From the NCBI GenBank assembly GCA_026686845.1, contig JAIVEN010000024.1, positions 9,845,501-9,909,500 of the forward strand: a stretch of DNA of 64,000 bases, in the 5' to 3' direction. Shown here piece by piece: positions 45,793 through 58,314 of this stretch. Source of the stretch: Adenanthera pavonina (lineage: Eukaryota; Streptophyta; Magnoliopsida; Fabales; Fabaceae). Under the pieces are notes generated by a model. It did not search any database. It was not told the DNA's origin and saw only the letters and a program-made list of their open reading frames with translations. The translations under genes and the position numbers were made by a program. Numbering within the stretch: the stretch's first letter is position 1; every line of letters begins with the position of its first letter.

Positions 45793-47222
45793 TGTGAGTA
45801 TTTTCCAAATAGGTAAAGATTTAAATTTCAAATCAAGGTTTGAAAATGTCTTTTTCTAAAATCAAAATCTTTTACCCAATCTAAACAAAAACTAAAGATC
45901 CTACAAAAGATCTAATAGCCAATTCACAGAAGACCTTCACTTGAAACAGCTTTAATCTCCTTTGATATCTTCAATCCAAGCTCTTGAGTGTTGGTTTGGA
46001 ATCATCAAAACTCTTGATCCAACAAATTCTGCTAATGATTTGAGACCTATTGCATGCTACAATACATTGTATAAGTATGTCTAAGGTGTTATGTAAGAGA
46101 TTGAAATTGACGTTGCCATATCTAGTTAATGAAAATCAAGGGGCATTTATTCAAGGGAGATCTATTATCCATAATATACTTATTGGCCAAGATCTTATCA
46201 GAATGTACAAGAGAAAGAATGTCTCCTCTAGGTGTTTGATGAAGATTGATCTTAGGAAGGCTTATGACTCTATTGAATGGAGCTTTATTATAGACTTGCT
46301 CAATAATTTGAAGTTTCCTAGAAAGTTTATTAAGTGGGTAAAGATGTGTATTGAGACCCCTGCATACTCCATAGCGGTTAATGGTGGAATGCATGGCTAT
46401 TTCAAAGGCAAAAGAGGATTGAGGCAAGGTAATCCTATCTCTCCTTTGTTATTTGTTTTGGTGATGGAATATTTGACTAGATTACTGCACATGTATGCAA
46501 AAACTAGAACATTTAAGTTTCATCCACAATGCAAAGAATTGCAATTAATCAATCTATGCTTTGCTGATGATCTTCTCATGTTCAGTAAAGGAAATATTGC
46601 CTCTGTTAATGTTTTAATGAAGGCTTTCTCTGAGTTCTCAAAAGCCACGAGTTTGGTTGCAAATTCTAGTAAATCCCAACTATGTTAACAAGGCTGACTT
46701 TCCAAGAGGGGGGTGAATTGGGAGGATTGAAATTTTTCTGCACAAAGTGAAGTGGGTGAAGATATCACAGTATAATGAAAGCAATGAGTAAAACAAAGTA
46801 AGCTGATAAGTAAGGATAAGGAGAAGAAAACTCAGTGATTTATCCTGGTTCGGTCTATCCACTTGACCTACATCCAGTCCCCAAGACAACTCTTGAGATT
46901 GATCCACTATACAGCAAGAATTTCAACGGGCTTCTTGCTAATGCCACAGTACATGAGTATGCTCTGTTTCTGAGCTCTCTCAAACTCTCCAAGTACTTTC
47001 TCTATGTACTTCCCAATCCCCTTGTGAATTCCCCTCACAAGTAAATTTATCTTCCAGATGAAGATTAGATTGTCTACAAATGAATAACTCTCTTGAATAG
47101 AGTAGATATGAAGGTTAAAGTACAGATAATGAAGTTGAGAGGGTAAAAATTTTTGAGATGAAGATTCAGCAGAAATTCGGTATATACAAGTTTAATTCAT
47201 TACCCATAACTTCAAATGATGT

Positions 47223-47315
47223 TATATTTATAGTTTTAGTTCTCAAATATCCGTTAGAGACTAAATCTATCCGTTGGGGAAGTTATCCAACGGTTACTCT
47301 GAAAAACTATCCGTT
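47223..47315 (-). promoter_or_regulatory. Proximal promoter of C2: four AACGG cores and TATA
   Basis: CCGTT at 47251, 47271 and 47311 and AACGG at 47289 (plus-strand coordinates), TATA at 47223-47232. TCCAACGGTTA at 47286-47296 is the exact MSA match. All four cores are kept although the surrounding LTR has diverged. Confidence 0.68.
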
Positions 47316-47345
47316 TACCAACCGTATTTAATGTTTCTGACACAC

Positions 47346-48174
47346 TGAAATTCGAATTTTGGTTGGCCAACAGACGAATTTCGAAGGAACCGAAGATTAA
47401 AGCTTCCAATGTTAAAATACGAAGTTCGTCTGTCCATAGAGTGAAATTCGAATTTTGAAACTTATAAAACATTTTCACAATGTGACATACAAATTTTCAA
47501 GAAGAAAGTTTTTCTGTAAATCGTGAACAGTGTTTTCAATTTTCTACAGTGCCCTCGAAATTCGAATTTTGGATGCCCAAAATTTGTCTGTCCATTGAAC
47601 ATTCAAAGAGGCACAGTAGTTCACTTTCCTTGAAATTCGAATTTTAACAGAGTGAAGTTCGTCTGTCAGAGACCAATTTTGAAACTTAATTTATTCTTGA
47701 TCTCAGTTGAACTTTAATATTGTTACAGACGAATTTCTTCTGTTTTCTTAAGTTGTGTTTTATCTAAAATTCAAATTTTGAAAGAGTGAAATTCGAATGT
47801 CACAAAGAAGCTCCTTTCAGACTTATATGAAAATTCGAATGTTGCTAAGTCAAAGTTCGTCTGTCAGAGAGCATTTTTCAAACTCAATTTCTTTTTGCTT
47901 TCAGATGAACTTTAACGTAGTTTCAGACGAATTTATTTAGTTTTCACAAATTGCATTTTATCTGAAATTCGAATTTTGAAACTGTGAAGTTCGTCTGTCA
48001 CTAAAAGGCTTCTTTCAGACTTGATGAAAATTCAAATTTTGAATGGCCAAAATTCGTCTGACAGAGAGACACCTCTTCAGGCTTATTCAGTTTTAGCTCG
48101 AAATTTGAATGTCCAAAGACAAAGTTCGAATTTCCAACTTGACAGTTCAGTTAAACTTTCAAACTTCGTCTGTT
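47346..48174 (-). promoter_or_regulatory. U3 box array, TTCG type (C2)
   Basis: Same order of boxes as in C, with several CG to TG or CA changes (for example AAAATTTGTCTGTCC at 47580 for AAAATTCGTCTGTCC in C). Confidence 0.82.
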
Positions 48175-49620
48175 TGTGAGTGTTTTTCAAATAAGTAAAG
48201 ATTTAATTTCAAATTAAGATTTGAAAACATCTTTTTCTCAAATCAAAATCTTTTACCCAATCAAAACAAGAACTAAAGATCCTACAAAAGATCTAACACA
48301 AATACTCAGAAAATCTTCACTTGAAACAACTTTGATCTCCTTTGATATCTTCAATCCAAGCTCTTGAGTGTTGGTTTGGAATTATCAAAACTCTTGATTC
48401 AACAAACTATTCATGAGGAGTGTTGATGGGAATACTAAGCTCAAAATTTATGGTATAACTGGCTTTAGCTTGGGGCCCTTCCCCATGAAATATCTAGGAG
48501 TTCCACTGACTCCAACAAGATGAAGTGAAAATAATTGCCAATGCCTCATACAAAAAATATCTATTCAGTGCAAATGTGGTCATCCAGACATTTATCCTAG
48601 GCGAGATGTTGCCAGCTAGTTAGCTCTGTCCTATTATCTATTCATGCTTATTGGTCTCAAATCTTCATATTACTGCACAAGGTTGTTAAGGACGTAGAGA
48701 AAATTTGTTGCAAATTCCTATGGGGCCAGAAAGAAAGTGGTAAAGCAAATGTGCTTGTTTCCTGGAAACAATGCTGTTTTCCAAAAAGTTATGGCAGCCT
48801 AAACTTTAGAGACTATAAATTGTGGAATCAAGCTGTCATTGCTAAATTGTTATGGGCTCTTGAGAAGAAAGAGGATATTTTATGGGTGAACAAAGTATAC
48901 ATGAAAGGGAGGAACTTATGGACCTATAATGCTCCTACTGATGTAAGCTGGTATTGGAGGAAACTGATGAATTTGAGAAGCAAAGTTGGGAAAGGTTTCC
49001 ATAATGGTAATTGGTGTCATCACCATATGGTCCTTATACAATAACCACAGGATATAAGTGGCTACAAGGTGAGGGTACTAGACTTGCTCAAGCATCTTTT
49101 GTTTGGGGTATGAATGGTTAAGAGAATTACTTAAAGAGGCTATGGAGTGGATTGATACAAGATTCTTATATAGAAGAGTTAGGAATTGGGAAGAAGTGAT
49201 GGTGTATTCATTTAAACATAGTAAGGGTAGAAAGAATGTTCTACGGGCAATTGTAGTTGTAGTGGCATATCATATTTAGAGAGAGAGGAACTCTAGAGTG
49301 TTTCAAAATGTTCAATCTTCTCCAATTCAAATCATGCTCAAAATTAATGGTGAAACACGTGTGAGAGTGAAGTCCTGCCTTCCAAAGAAGATCAAACGAA
49401 CTAAAATAGAGTATTTAAGAACGTGCAATATTATATAGGATCCTTATTTATGTTTGGTTAGTCTGTATTTGGCTTTTTTACTCACATTAGAGGATTGGGG
49501 TAGATGGTTATGAACCCTTCCTAAAAGGTGGCCTAACTATCTACTACTTTCTAATTGTGTGATGTATAGATTTGGTTTTGGAATGAATTTGACAAATTCA
49601 CCAAAAAATTACTAGCACAT

Positions 49621-52600
49621 TGTAACACCTCTCTTAGAGGCCCATTTTCCATGTATTAAACTTCATTTAATCCATTAAATCTTGTCTAGAAGCTTGAATC
49701 AATTAAAAATGGAAAACAGAATTTTCAAAAAATTTTGGTTATTGTTCATATGGTATTTTCCACTTTGCCAACCAAACTTTGAAAATTCATAACTAATTTA
49801 ATAAAAATCATATGATAGTGATTAATGTCTCTAAAAATAAATATAAATATTTTCTACATGGAAAAAGTAGGAAAGAGACTATTTTCTAGGCCAATTTATA
49901 CGGTTTATTCCTCAAAGATTTACTGTAGATTTGGTCATTTTGAAACTTCCCAGGATTTTGGCCTTATTTTTAGAAATTCATATCTCATACTATTCTGAGC
50001 CAAATCATGTGTTCTTTATATCATTGTAAATTCCCGTATGTCTAATTTCTATCCATATTTTCTTGTACATTTATTCATTTTGTACACAGCATGGAATTGA
50101 CTTAAGTCATTAAGGGTCAAGACACTACTTCTACTAGAACAGTTTTAGGAGAAATCACATAACTCTTTCTTTATATCTCTAAATACTACCAAACCAGTGG
50201 CATTTGTTTCCTAACATTGAATTTTTGGAGCTTTGTACTATTTTCTATTGCATTTTTTTTCTAGTATTCATAATAAAAAAATCCAGTTTTCCTTACTCTA
50301 ACCAGTTTTTACCCTTAACTTCTAAAATTCACCATAAATTGTACACTTATCCAATTTAGGTGTTCTTTAGCTTTATAAAAAGCTCATTCTATCTAATTTT
50401 TGACCATATATAACACTCATGCATTATACCCTGTTTCATATGAATAGTGCCTTCATCATTCTCAAAGTGTTTCTAATTGAGCATTTCCATTCTTATCTTG
50501 GCAAAATGAGCTTCATAACATGATTACATCATCATTTCTTGTACCAAATCCATACATATCACTCAATAATGCTCAAAGGGATATAGTTACAGAAATACAA
50601 TCCTCATGAATTCTCATGTAAATACATTAAAATACCCACAATTCACATAATTATCATGCTTCTTCATTCTTCTTGCCTTCTTCCATGGTTACTTCGATGT
50701 CTTTTCCCTAACATGGTTAGTGTTTGGAATGGTGAGATTATGGAATCTTAGTAGCAAGTCATATTTCATGCAATTACATTATCATATATGAATAAAAACT
50801 TAAATCATAACAAGTTACCCATTCAAGTATATGATAAGTCATAATAGTTCATAAAAATTTTGGCACGATCTCCCTTTGTAAAATGGACATCCAAGGGTTA
50901 GGACCCTTTCATAAAAATAGCCAAACCAATCTCACAACATCATAATAATAATATGGCAATGGGATTATAACATAGAAACAATATACAATAACATAAAGCA
51001 AGAAACAGACTATGCTACCTTTATTGCGTTCGTTTGCCTTCCAACTTGATTCCAATGCTCCTACTCTCTTTTCCTTTGAGTTTACTTCTTCCAAACACTT
51101 CCTTAAGCTTCCTTGGACCTAAACATAACATCAATGAAGCATATAAGCCACTGATTCTTGGTCCAACTTCACACAATACTCACTAAACCCTTAAATTTCC
51201 TTTTTCCTTTCTTCTTGGTTTTTCTTTGAACCAATGGTTGTTCTTAAGGTTTTGGGCCCTGAGGAATCCATTTTTGAGGTCAAAATCATGAAATTCCTTC
51301 TCTAAATACTCCCCTTGTTCTGACAAAAAATTATAGAAAATGGGAAGAAATTGCTATACTTCTTAATTCTTTAAACTACTTCCATTTTCATGCTTTAGAT
51401 GACTATTCTACCATTTCCCCTATGTTTAATGGTCCAAAAACTCATTCCCTTGCTATATCATGTTTTGGCCAAAACCCTAAGGAGTTGGGGAAGAAATTCT
51501 ACTCCATAGAATAACCACCTAGTACTCCAAATAGCAAGCTTTGGCTGCTGGTTCATGCATGAAATGGTGAAGAAAGAGAAGAGTTTAAGTGGCTAATTAT
51601 GTGCTTAATTAAGTAGCTAATCATGGTTACTTTTTGGCTAATCCTTGATTACTTTTTGCCACCTTCTTTAAGAAGTTTTCCCAAGAAATATTGTGATATT
51701 CCTTGGCCTCATATGCTGCAGAAAAGTCACACCTAAGAGAGCTTAAGATGTCCCAAAATTGCTCGATTTTTCCTGATCCGGATATATCTTAAATTGGGTA
51801 CTTTTTAATAGTATCAATAAAACTATTTTTACAATAACTTAACATTTTTTGTCTACATGACTATTCTAAATTTATTTCCATGATTTCCTAATCATCTTGT
51901 CCCAAATGGTATCTATGTAAGGCCCATATCCTATCCCAGAAGCATTTTAACCATCTGTGGGGCTCACACTTTACTTTGTAACTTAGAGTTGCTTTTGGAC
52001 TTTTGGCACTGATTATTTCTTTATCCTTAAACATTAACCCTCATTGCCATATACCATTGAGCTTCTCTCATCAAGGGCTTCAGTTTTGATAGTAATTTTA
52101 CATATTTACAAAATTTTCCTTGACTCGGGGTTAAATTATAATTTTTGAAACTTTCAGCTCTTAGGTGTAATTTTCCCCAAGGACTTTTCTATTTTTTCTT
52201 CACGTAATTTTTATGAATTTAGGGACATGGATGTCATTTTTGAACTTTTTTAGGGATAAAAATATAATTTCTCTTTTTCAGTCTAACCTAGATAAATGAC
52301 CATTTTTTTCTTTTTCGTTTCTTTTTGTGCCTTTCTGTTTTCACTGTTTCTCTATACATTTCACAATATTAGCATTTTTTCCCTTGGGACTTAAATGAAA
52401 TTTTCATATTTTATCCCCTAACTTGGGAAATGACTATTTTACCCTAAGCCGAGTCAAAATATAATTATCCATTTTTCTGAGCACCTTCTAGTAATTTTTC
52501 CGAAAGACCAATTTTTTATTATTTCTTTTTGTACTATTCACATCAACTTCCAAATTGGTATATCTCTCATCTTAGACCTCCCGGCTACACAACACTTATA

Positions 52601-52853
52601 TCGTTGTGCTCAGCTCGAGACAGGCTTCCATTCAAGTGGTATATTGTATACCTTTCAGGATAAGTTCTGGAATTAATTTCTACTAAGAATCTTATGAAAA
52701 ATTAATTCCAATTAAGGATCATAAATAATTTCTTCCAAAAATTATATTGGAAATTAATATCATCCAGAGACTGAACATATAACCTTACTATCTTGCTTCA
52801 TTTCCTGTCTTTTCATACATTTCATTGCATCCCGTAAGTGTAGGGATATCACA
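49621..52853 (+). repeat. Solo LTR of family S (copy S3)
   Basis: 3,233 bp, TGTAACACC...GATATCACA, with a perfect target duplication CACAT (49616-49620 and 52854-52858). It is inserted within the right-hand target duplication of LINE E, 12 bp from the LINE's A tail. No coding content or PBS. Shared blocks with S1 and S2 include 'aattcaccataaattgtacac' near 50328 and 'caagggcttcagttttgat' near 52072. Confidence 0.96.
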
Positions 52854-52858
52854 CACAT

Positions 52859-53527
52859 ATAGATTTCCTCCAATGCTTTTTACTCTTGATAGACCTATCA
52901 AATCCATATATAGCAAATGCAGTGGTCTCAATATAGAGATGACATTTTTAAATTTGAAAAAGGACTTAGTTTGCTTTCCCTTAAGACAAGCATCATTTTC
53001 TCTATTCTTTTTAAATGATATCATAGGTAAGCATGTAACTAAATCATTTGTAATTAGCTTATTTAATTAGTTCATATTAACATGTGCTAATCTTCTATGC
53101 TAGAACCAGCTCTCATTATCTTTACTGGTTAAACATATAGAATCTAAGGTAGGAAGTTCATCTAAATTAATTATATAATAGTTACCATCCCATTGAGCTA
53201 TAAGGATAATCTTGTGATCACCTTTTTTTATGACTAAGTAGAACTTTGAGTCAAATAATACCCAGTGGCCATTATCACAGGTTTAACTCATACTTAGCAA
53301 GTAGCAGTTGAGGCTAATCACAAACAACACTTCTTTTATGGATATTTCAAGATTCTCGCCCACGATGACAATACCAACCACTTTCCTATATTGGTCACCT
53401 CCAAATGTCACTTTCCCTCCTTTATATTTCTAAGGATGATGAACATCCCCTTATCACCAGTTATATGTCTTGAGCATGCACTGTCCATATACCATTTGTT
53501 GCTCTTGCTAGCTCTTAAATACAACTA
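52859..53527 (-). pseudogene. pol of A, 5' part: protease and pre-integrase
   Basis: Reading leftward from 53527: the junction is TTTTGTAGTTG (TTTTGCAGGTG in B2), then WYMDSACS protease motif near 53490, stops near 53285 and 53100, and pre-integrase with CLKGKQTKS near 52970. The open frame 53024-52788 runs into S3. The last codons match the start of the integrase; the rest of integrase begins at 31162. Confidence 0.9.
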
Positions 53528-53538
53528 CAAAATAGATT

Positions 53539-56500
53539 TTAGTTCTTTTTCTTAGGTACATAGCTTGGGTCCTTTCTTGTTAGTTTCTCCCTCAAGCACT
53601 GAAGCACCTTTGGGAACCCACTTTATTCCATCACCATTTTCTTCCTTCTTGTATGCACAAGAGGAGGATGTATGACCTTTCTTGTTATAGAAATGGCAAG
53701 TGGAGAAAAAGATAGAAGAAAGAGATGCATGTCTTAGACAATGTAAGTAATATCTTTTTTATTTCTAGGAGTTGAAAATAATTCTATGCTTTAGGTTGAC
53801 TCATTGTAATTTGAATTCCCTTCAGCATGCGTAAAATTTCTCAGATAGAGATTTTGCTTCTTGTGTTTCAACTTCTCTTTTACATCACTGGGGTAATATC
53901 CTAGACCCATTTTACCTTAACTCACTATTTGCTTACCAAGTAACACTTTCAACATATCTTGGCCTTTAATGAATTTAGTTAGAGTCTTGTAGAGATAATC
54001 ATTCTTATCTCTTAGTTCAATGCATGAGCTGCAAACAGAAGAAGTAGGAGAGGAAGTCTGTGATGCAATGCAAGATGCATGAGATTCATTTTCAAGTTTG
54101 TTTATTTTCTTTTTAACTTGCGACAGCTACTTGGAAGTTTTAACAAACTCAGTAGGTAAGTTATTAAATGCTTCATGCAGTTAATTATAGGAAGCTTTTG
54201 AATCATTTACCTTAGAGTCGCTTTCACTATCTTAATTATGATTCTCTTCCTCCTCTTCAGTCTCTTGAGCCATCAAGCAAATATTTGCAATTTCTTTTTC
54301 TTCTATTGTATCCTCTTCATCTGAGCTATCTCCCCAGATGGATGACACAAGGACTTTCTTCTTTTATCCTTTGTCTGCCTTCTTATCTCTTCCCTACTTC
54401 TTGGCAAGCTAAACACATTTCCATTTGATGTGTTCAGATTTCTTGCACTCATAGCATATGATGGAGTCTTTATTTTCTTTCTTACTACTAGTCGCTCCAT
54501 CCTTCTTCATGAACTTTCTAAACTTTCTCTTTCTGTACATCTTTCTAAATCTTCTCACCAGCATGGCCACCAGCTCATCATCTTCTTCAGAATCAGCATC
54601 ATCTTCTAATTCTACCTTAAGAGTTGGACTCTTCTTTTTCTTGTTAAAAGAAGATTCTTTTAGAACTTTCAATTTTCCTTCATATTCTCCTAGGCCTCCG
54701 AAGAAAGCAATGACAGATATCATTGATTTTCCTCTAGCTTCTTCTATGGATATCACATTTGGTTGACACTCAATGGGTAAAGCTCTGAGAATCTTTTTGA
54801 CTTTCTCAGGTTGAGAATACTTCTTCCCAAGGCTCTTCAGTTAATTCATGATAAGAGTGAACCTCTTTTGTAGATCTTTTATGTAATATCCTAAAAATTC
54901 TCTTAAATGTTTAAAGCTCAATATTTTAAAATCTATAAGAAATTTGTAAAAATGGATATACATCATTTTGCATGATATAAGGTAAAGAGGTCAATTATCT
55001 CAGTTAGAAGGAAAAATGAGAAAATGACCATTTTGCCCCTGAAAAAAAAAGGAAACGAAAAAAAAGGAAGGAAAGGGAAAAAAAAAGAAGAAGAATGAGA
55101 GAGAGGTGGTGGACTCTACGCGTGGAATGAATTAAATTTTATGAATTTTAGGGAAAATTACACCTATGACCCGAAAGTTTTAAAAATTATAAATTTGTCC
55201 CGGGTCAAGGGCATTTTTGTAAATATGAAAAATTATAGTCAAAATGAAGTTCTCAATGAGCTAAGACCATTGGAATATAGTATGGAATTTATTAAGATCA
55301 AAATAATATTTATTGGGTAATTATGATTTAATATTAATATCTTACCCGATAAATGCCAGTCTGGACTACAGGAAGAAGCAGTATTCATTCAAGAAAAATG
55401 TGTGGATCTTATATTTGGACCAATTGGGATAAGTATATTATGGTAATTTTATATCCCAATGTAATTATAATTAGTATCCCAATAATAGTAAAATATACTG
55501 CTAAAGTAACTTTATTTGTCCAGACCGGTCTAGGATATATCTAGATAAGTAAATATTTAAAATTTTTAGACCAAAATACCCTCCATTTCGTGGCCAACAA
55601 GCAGCACATGTCAAAATAGCCTTAGTTTATTAATTTTCATGAAAAAGTAAGAAAAATCAAGACATTTGGTGGCAAATTCCTATTGGTTGGTGGATTTAAT
55701 ATATTTCCCACCTTGCTTCATGTTTTGGCCGACCAAAGAAGCAAAGAAAGAGTGGAGAGAGGTCTGAAAAATAGCAAGAAAGAAGAGAAAAATGTGAGGA
55801 AGAGGAAGAAGGAAAAAAGGTAAGAATTTTCCTTTGAAATTCTAAGTAATTTTCCTTCAAGTTTTGAATGGTTTAAGGTTAGTTTTCTTGAGTTCCTCTT
55901 CTCCTCCTTTGCTGTAAATTTCCTCCAAGATAAGGGAGTTAGGAAAGAAAGTGAGTTTTTGCCATAAATTAAAGAGAAAGCATAAGATTAAGTGAAAGGA
56001 ATAAGGGTTGGTATGATTGGAAGTAAGAAAATGAAAATCACTTCTTTCCTCTTCCAATCCTTGTTTTGGTCGGTTTAATATGATGGGAAAGAGTTTTATT
56101 TTCATTAATTTGATACTAAAAATGGATTCCCTATGATCGAAAACCTTAAGAGCAAGTATGGGGTTAAATAAAAAGCTTAAGGTGAAGAAAATGAAATTCT
56201 AGGGTTTTGTGAGTCTTTAGGAAGTAACTCATGAAACCAGTGAATAAAGTGAGTGTTTAATGGTGTATTAGGAATTGATAAAGCCCAAGTAATTTCTTGA
56301 AGGAGGTAGAACTAAGTGGTGAATCATTAGATTCAAGAGAAAAAGCCAAAGGAATGCTTCAAGGTAGCTAAGTTTCATATTCTTGCTTTATGTTCTTTCA
56401 TTGTCTTTCTATGATTAAATTTTGTTGCCATATTGAAATTGTGATTTCTTTGATTGGTCTTGGCTGTAAAATGAGGGGTTTTATTCCCCGGGATGTCCAT

Positions 56501-58259
56501 TTTCTAAGCCGTTATGCTGCCGAATTTTTTATGACCAATGTGGCAATTTATTGTTTAAATATGATTGATGTGATTAAATGTGATTTATTTGACATGATTG
56601 ACATAATTACATGAAATATAACTTGCTACTGAGATTGCCCCCAATCTCATCCCCTCAAGTATCCCAAATGATTAGGCACAAGCTATGGCAAAGGAGTCCA
56701 AAAAGTTAAGGAGAATGAAGAAGAGGAAGATGCTTAATGATGTCTTCAAGATATGATTGTATATTTTGAAATTATGCATAAAACCATGTATATGCTTCTA
56801 GATCTGTGCCATTGTGCTATTATGTCCTTATGAGCATTATGAAATACTTGGCATGGATTTGAAACATGGAATGATCATGTGAACTTGTTATGAAGTCTAC
56901 CTTGCCATGATGTATTATTAGAAGTTCATTTTGTAGTAATGAAAGTTAAGTCAACACTGTTTGACCGAGACAGGGAAAGTAAGTCAAGTGTTATATATTA
57001 TCTGAAACTAGAGAGAACAAGCTTTTCAATGAGCTAAAGAACACTCGATTTGGATATGTGTACAATTTATAGCATATTTTTGAAGTTAAGGGTCAAAATT
57101 GGACAGTGATGTGAAGGCTGCGAGTTTTACTGAATATATTAGTTCTATTTGAAAAGTGATATAAAATTGTACAGAGCTCCAAAAATTTAGTGGTTTACAT
57201 TTATGAAAATATTTATCTTTTGAGGTTAATATACCACTGGTTTGAGTTCAATTGGAGCTGTACAATGAGAGATATACAAGTTTTCCCAAGACTGTTCCAG
57301 TAAAAGTGATGTTTTGATCCCTAGTGATTCAAATTGATGTTGTGCACTGTCTAGACAAAATAAATGTATAATAAAAATATGAAGATAATTAGACATATAT
57401 ATATTTCCAATTACATATAGAATGCATGATTTGGATCAGTATAGAGTTAGATATGAATTTTTAAATTTATGGCCAAAATCCTGAAAAGAGAGAAATGACC
57501 ATTTGTATAGTATAATTTTGAGCAATAAACTGTACTAATTGGCCAGGTTAAAAGAATTTTTCATATTTTTATCTTGTATGTCATGTTTCTAGATTCATTT
57601 AGATACTTGAACCAAATTGATACGAGTTTTCTGGATTAAGTTATGATTTTTCAAAGTTCATCCAGAAAACTTGAGAACCAAATGAATAGTACCACGTTTT
57701 TTTTATTTAAATATTTTGGTTCTATTAATGGTTCAAGCTCCTAATATGAGCTATTTGGACATTGTACATACTATGAGATATGGGAGTATATAGATAAAAG
57801 TAAGGTGTTACATTTGATGCTTTCTCCTTCTTTTATTTTGAACCTTTCATATTCACCAATGCAAGTGTTTAGTTTGTTCTCCTTTACTCTCTTGGTTCCT
57901 TTATCAGCAATCTCTAGAGTATCCTATATTCCCTTAGCTATGGAATAATGGGAAACTCTGTAGAACTCATCTTGATTTAGAGCACTGACCAAGGAGTGTT
58001 TTGCCTTAAAGTTTAGTAGAATTTTTCATTTATCTTCATCGTTACACTCTTCTTATGGCTTCTCTTTGTATGTGTCACCATCATATATCTTCATTGGAAT
58101 AAAACGACCCTTCTTTATTATAAACTAGATCTCCAGGTCTATGGATTAAAGATATATCTATATTCTCATCTTCTAATTTCTATAGTATTCTCTACTAAAG
58201 CCTTGAGGTTTGTTGATGTTGTTCTCCTCTAGTAGTATATTTTCTCCAAAACCAGCCAT
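53539..58259 (-). pseudogene. gag of A, split by solo LTR S4
   Basis: ATG at 58259 (MAGFGENI), gag N-terminal region to 57813, S4 insertion, then 54881 leftward to a TAA at 53541-53539. Part open at 54756-54409. A knuckle CYECKKSEHIKWKC near 54440 keeps the Cys/His residues but has Glu for the usual Gly. The second knuckle region is near 53690 (CHFYNKKGH: second Cys changed). Many stops. Confidence 0.88.
54882..57812 (-). repeat. Solo LTR of family S (copy S4)
   Basis: 2,931 bp. On the minus strand starts TGTAACACC (57812) and ends GGATATTACA (54882). Flanks TTTTA (54877-54881) and TTTGA (57813-57817) are a 5-bp duplication with one mismatch. Taking out the insert and one flank restores the gag frame of A with the same length as in B2. 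The short ORFs inside (for example 55353-55544) are not shared with other copies. Confidence 0.93.
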
Positions 58260-58300
58260 GATCTCTCTCCGATGGTGAAATCCTTTAGCTAGGAGTCTAA

Positions 58301-58312
58301 GCTCTGATACTA
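58301..58312 (-). other. Primer-binding site of A
   Basis: Minus-strand TAGTATCAGAGC, one mismatch from TGGTATCAGAGC, 2 nt after the LTR end. Confidence 0.85.
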
Positions 58313-58314
58313 CT

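Larger units (their letters stand above)
34179..46024 (-). mobile_element. Sirevirus element C, full length and young
   Basis: 11,846 bp. LTRs 1,722 bp (34179-35900) and 1,723 bp (44302-46024); target duplication AATTC on both sides (34174-34178 and 46025-46029), inside LINE E ORF2. By eye the LTRs differ at about 16 bases and one 1-bp indel, near 0.9%. At an assumed 1.3e-8 substitutions per site per year this is about 0.4 million years. Read right to left: LTR, PBS, gag, pol, spacer with boxes, env-like ORF, PPTs, LTR. gag and pol have a few nonsense codons; the env-like ORF is intact. Confidence 0.97.
44302..46024 (-). repeat. 5' LTR of C
   Basis: TGTTGGATC...TTGCTAACA on the minus strand, 1,723 bp. 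Same parts as the 3' LTR. Differences from it are mostly transitions, about nine of them at CpG positions of the boxes. Confidence 0.97.
46683..48404 (-). repeat. Solo LTR of the C family (C2)
   Basis: 1,722 bp, same length as the C LTR, with perfect 5-bp target duplication AACTA (46678-46682 and 48405-48409). No internal region. Inserted in LINE E ORF2 shortly after the FADD block; it cuts off the open frame at 46688. It diverges from the C LTRs at many more sites than they differ from each other, so it is an older insertion. Confidence 0.96.
32638..49480 (+). pseudogene. LINE E ORF2: endonuclease and reverse transcriptase, split twice
   Basis: Starts at an ATG near 32638 (MDRSIAIWNIRGLN). 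Endonuclease motifs: WNIRG, AETKL, FIYG, IIGDFN, and LDHSP near 33313, but with stops and frameshifts between. The linker before RT (33299-33940) is open. RT motifs: SPGPDGYN (34017), then after C KIDLRKAYDSIEW, GLRQGNPISP, CFADDLLMF (open 46050-46688, catalytic Asp pair intact). After C2 the C-terminal part has stops; RERNSRVF near 49285 marks the usual L1 end. C entered between the linker and RT; C2 entered after the RT FADD block. Confidence 0.92.
31163..49608 (+). mobile_element. LINE E (L1-type), plus strand, split by C and C2
   Basis: Non-LTR retrotransposon inserted in the integrase of A with a 15-bp target duplication and a short A tail (49603-49608). Net length without C (11,846 + 5) and C2 (1,722 + 5) is about 4.9 kb, close to a full-length plant L1. 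Order: 5' UTR, ORF1 with DUF4283 and zinc knuckle, ORF2 with endonuclease, RT, C-terminal zf-RVT-like region, 3' UTR. Several stops make it inactive. Confidence 0.92.

Noticed and set aside
46050..46688. Group II intron or retron reverse transcriptase
   Set aside because: RT motifs (KIDLRKAYDSIEW, GLRQGNPISP, FADD), the upstream endonuclease and the A tail with target duplication identify an L1-type LINE.
55353..55544. Small ORFs within family S (for example here and at 15475-15672, 50909-51094)
   Set aside because: Not at matching positions in the other copies, no recognisable domains; chance frames in AT-rich LTR.
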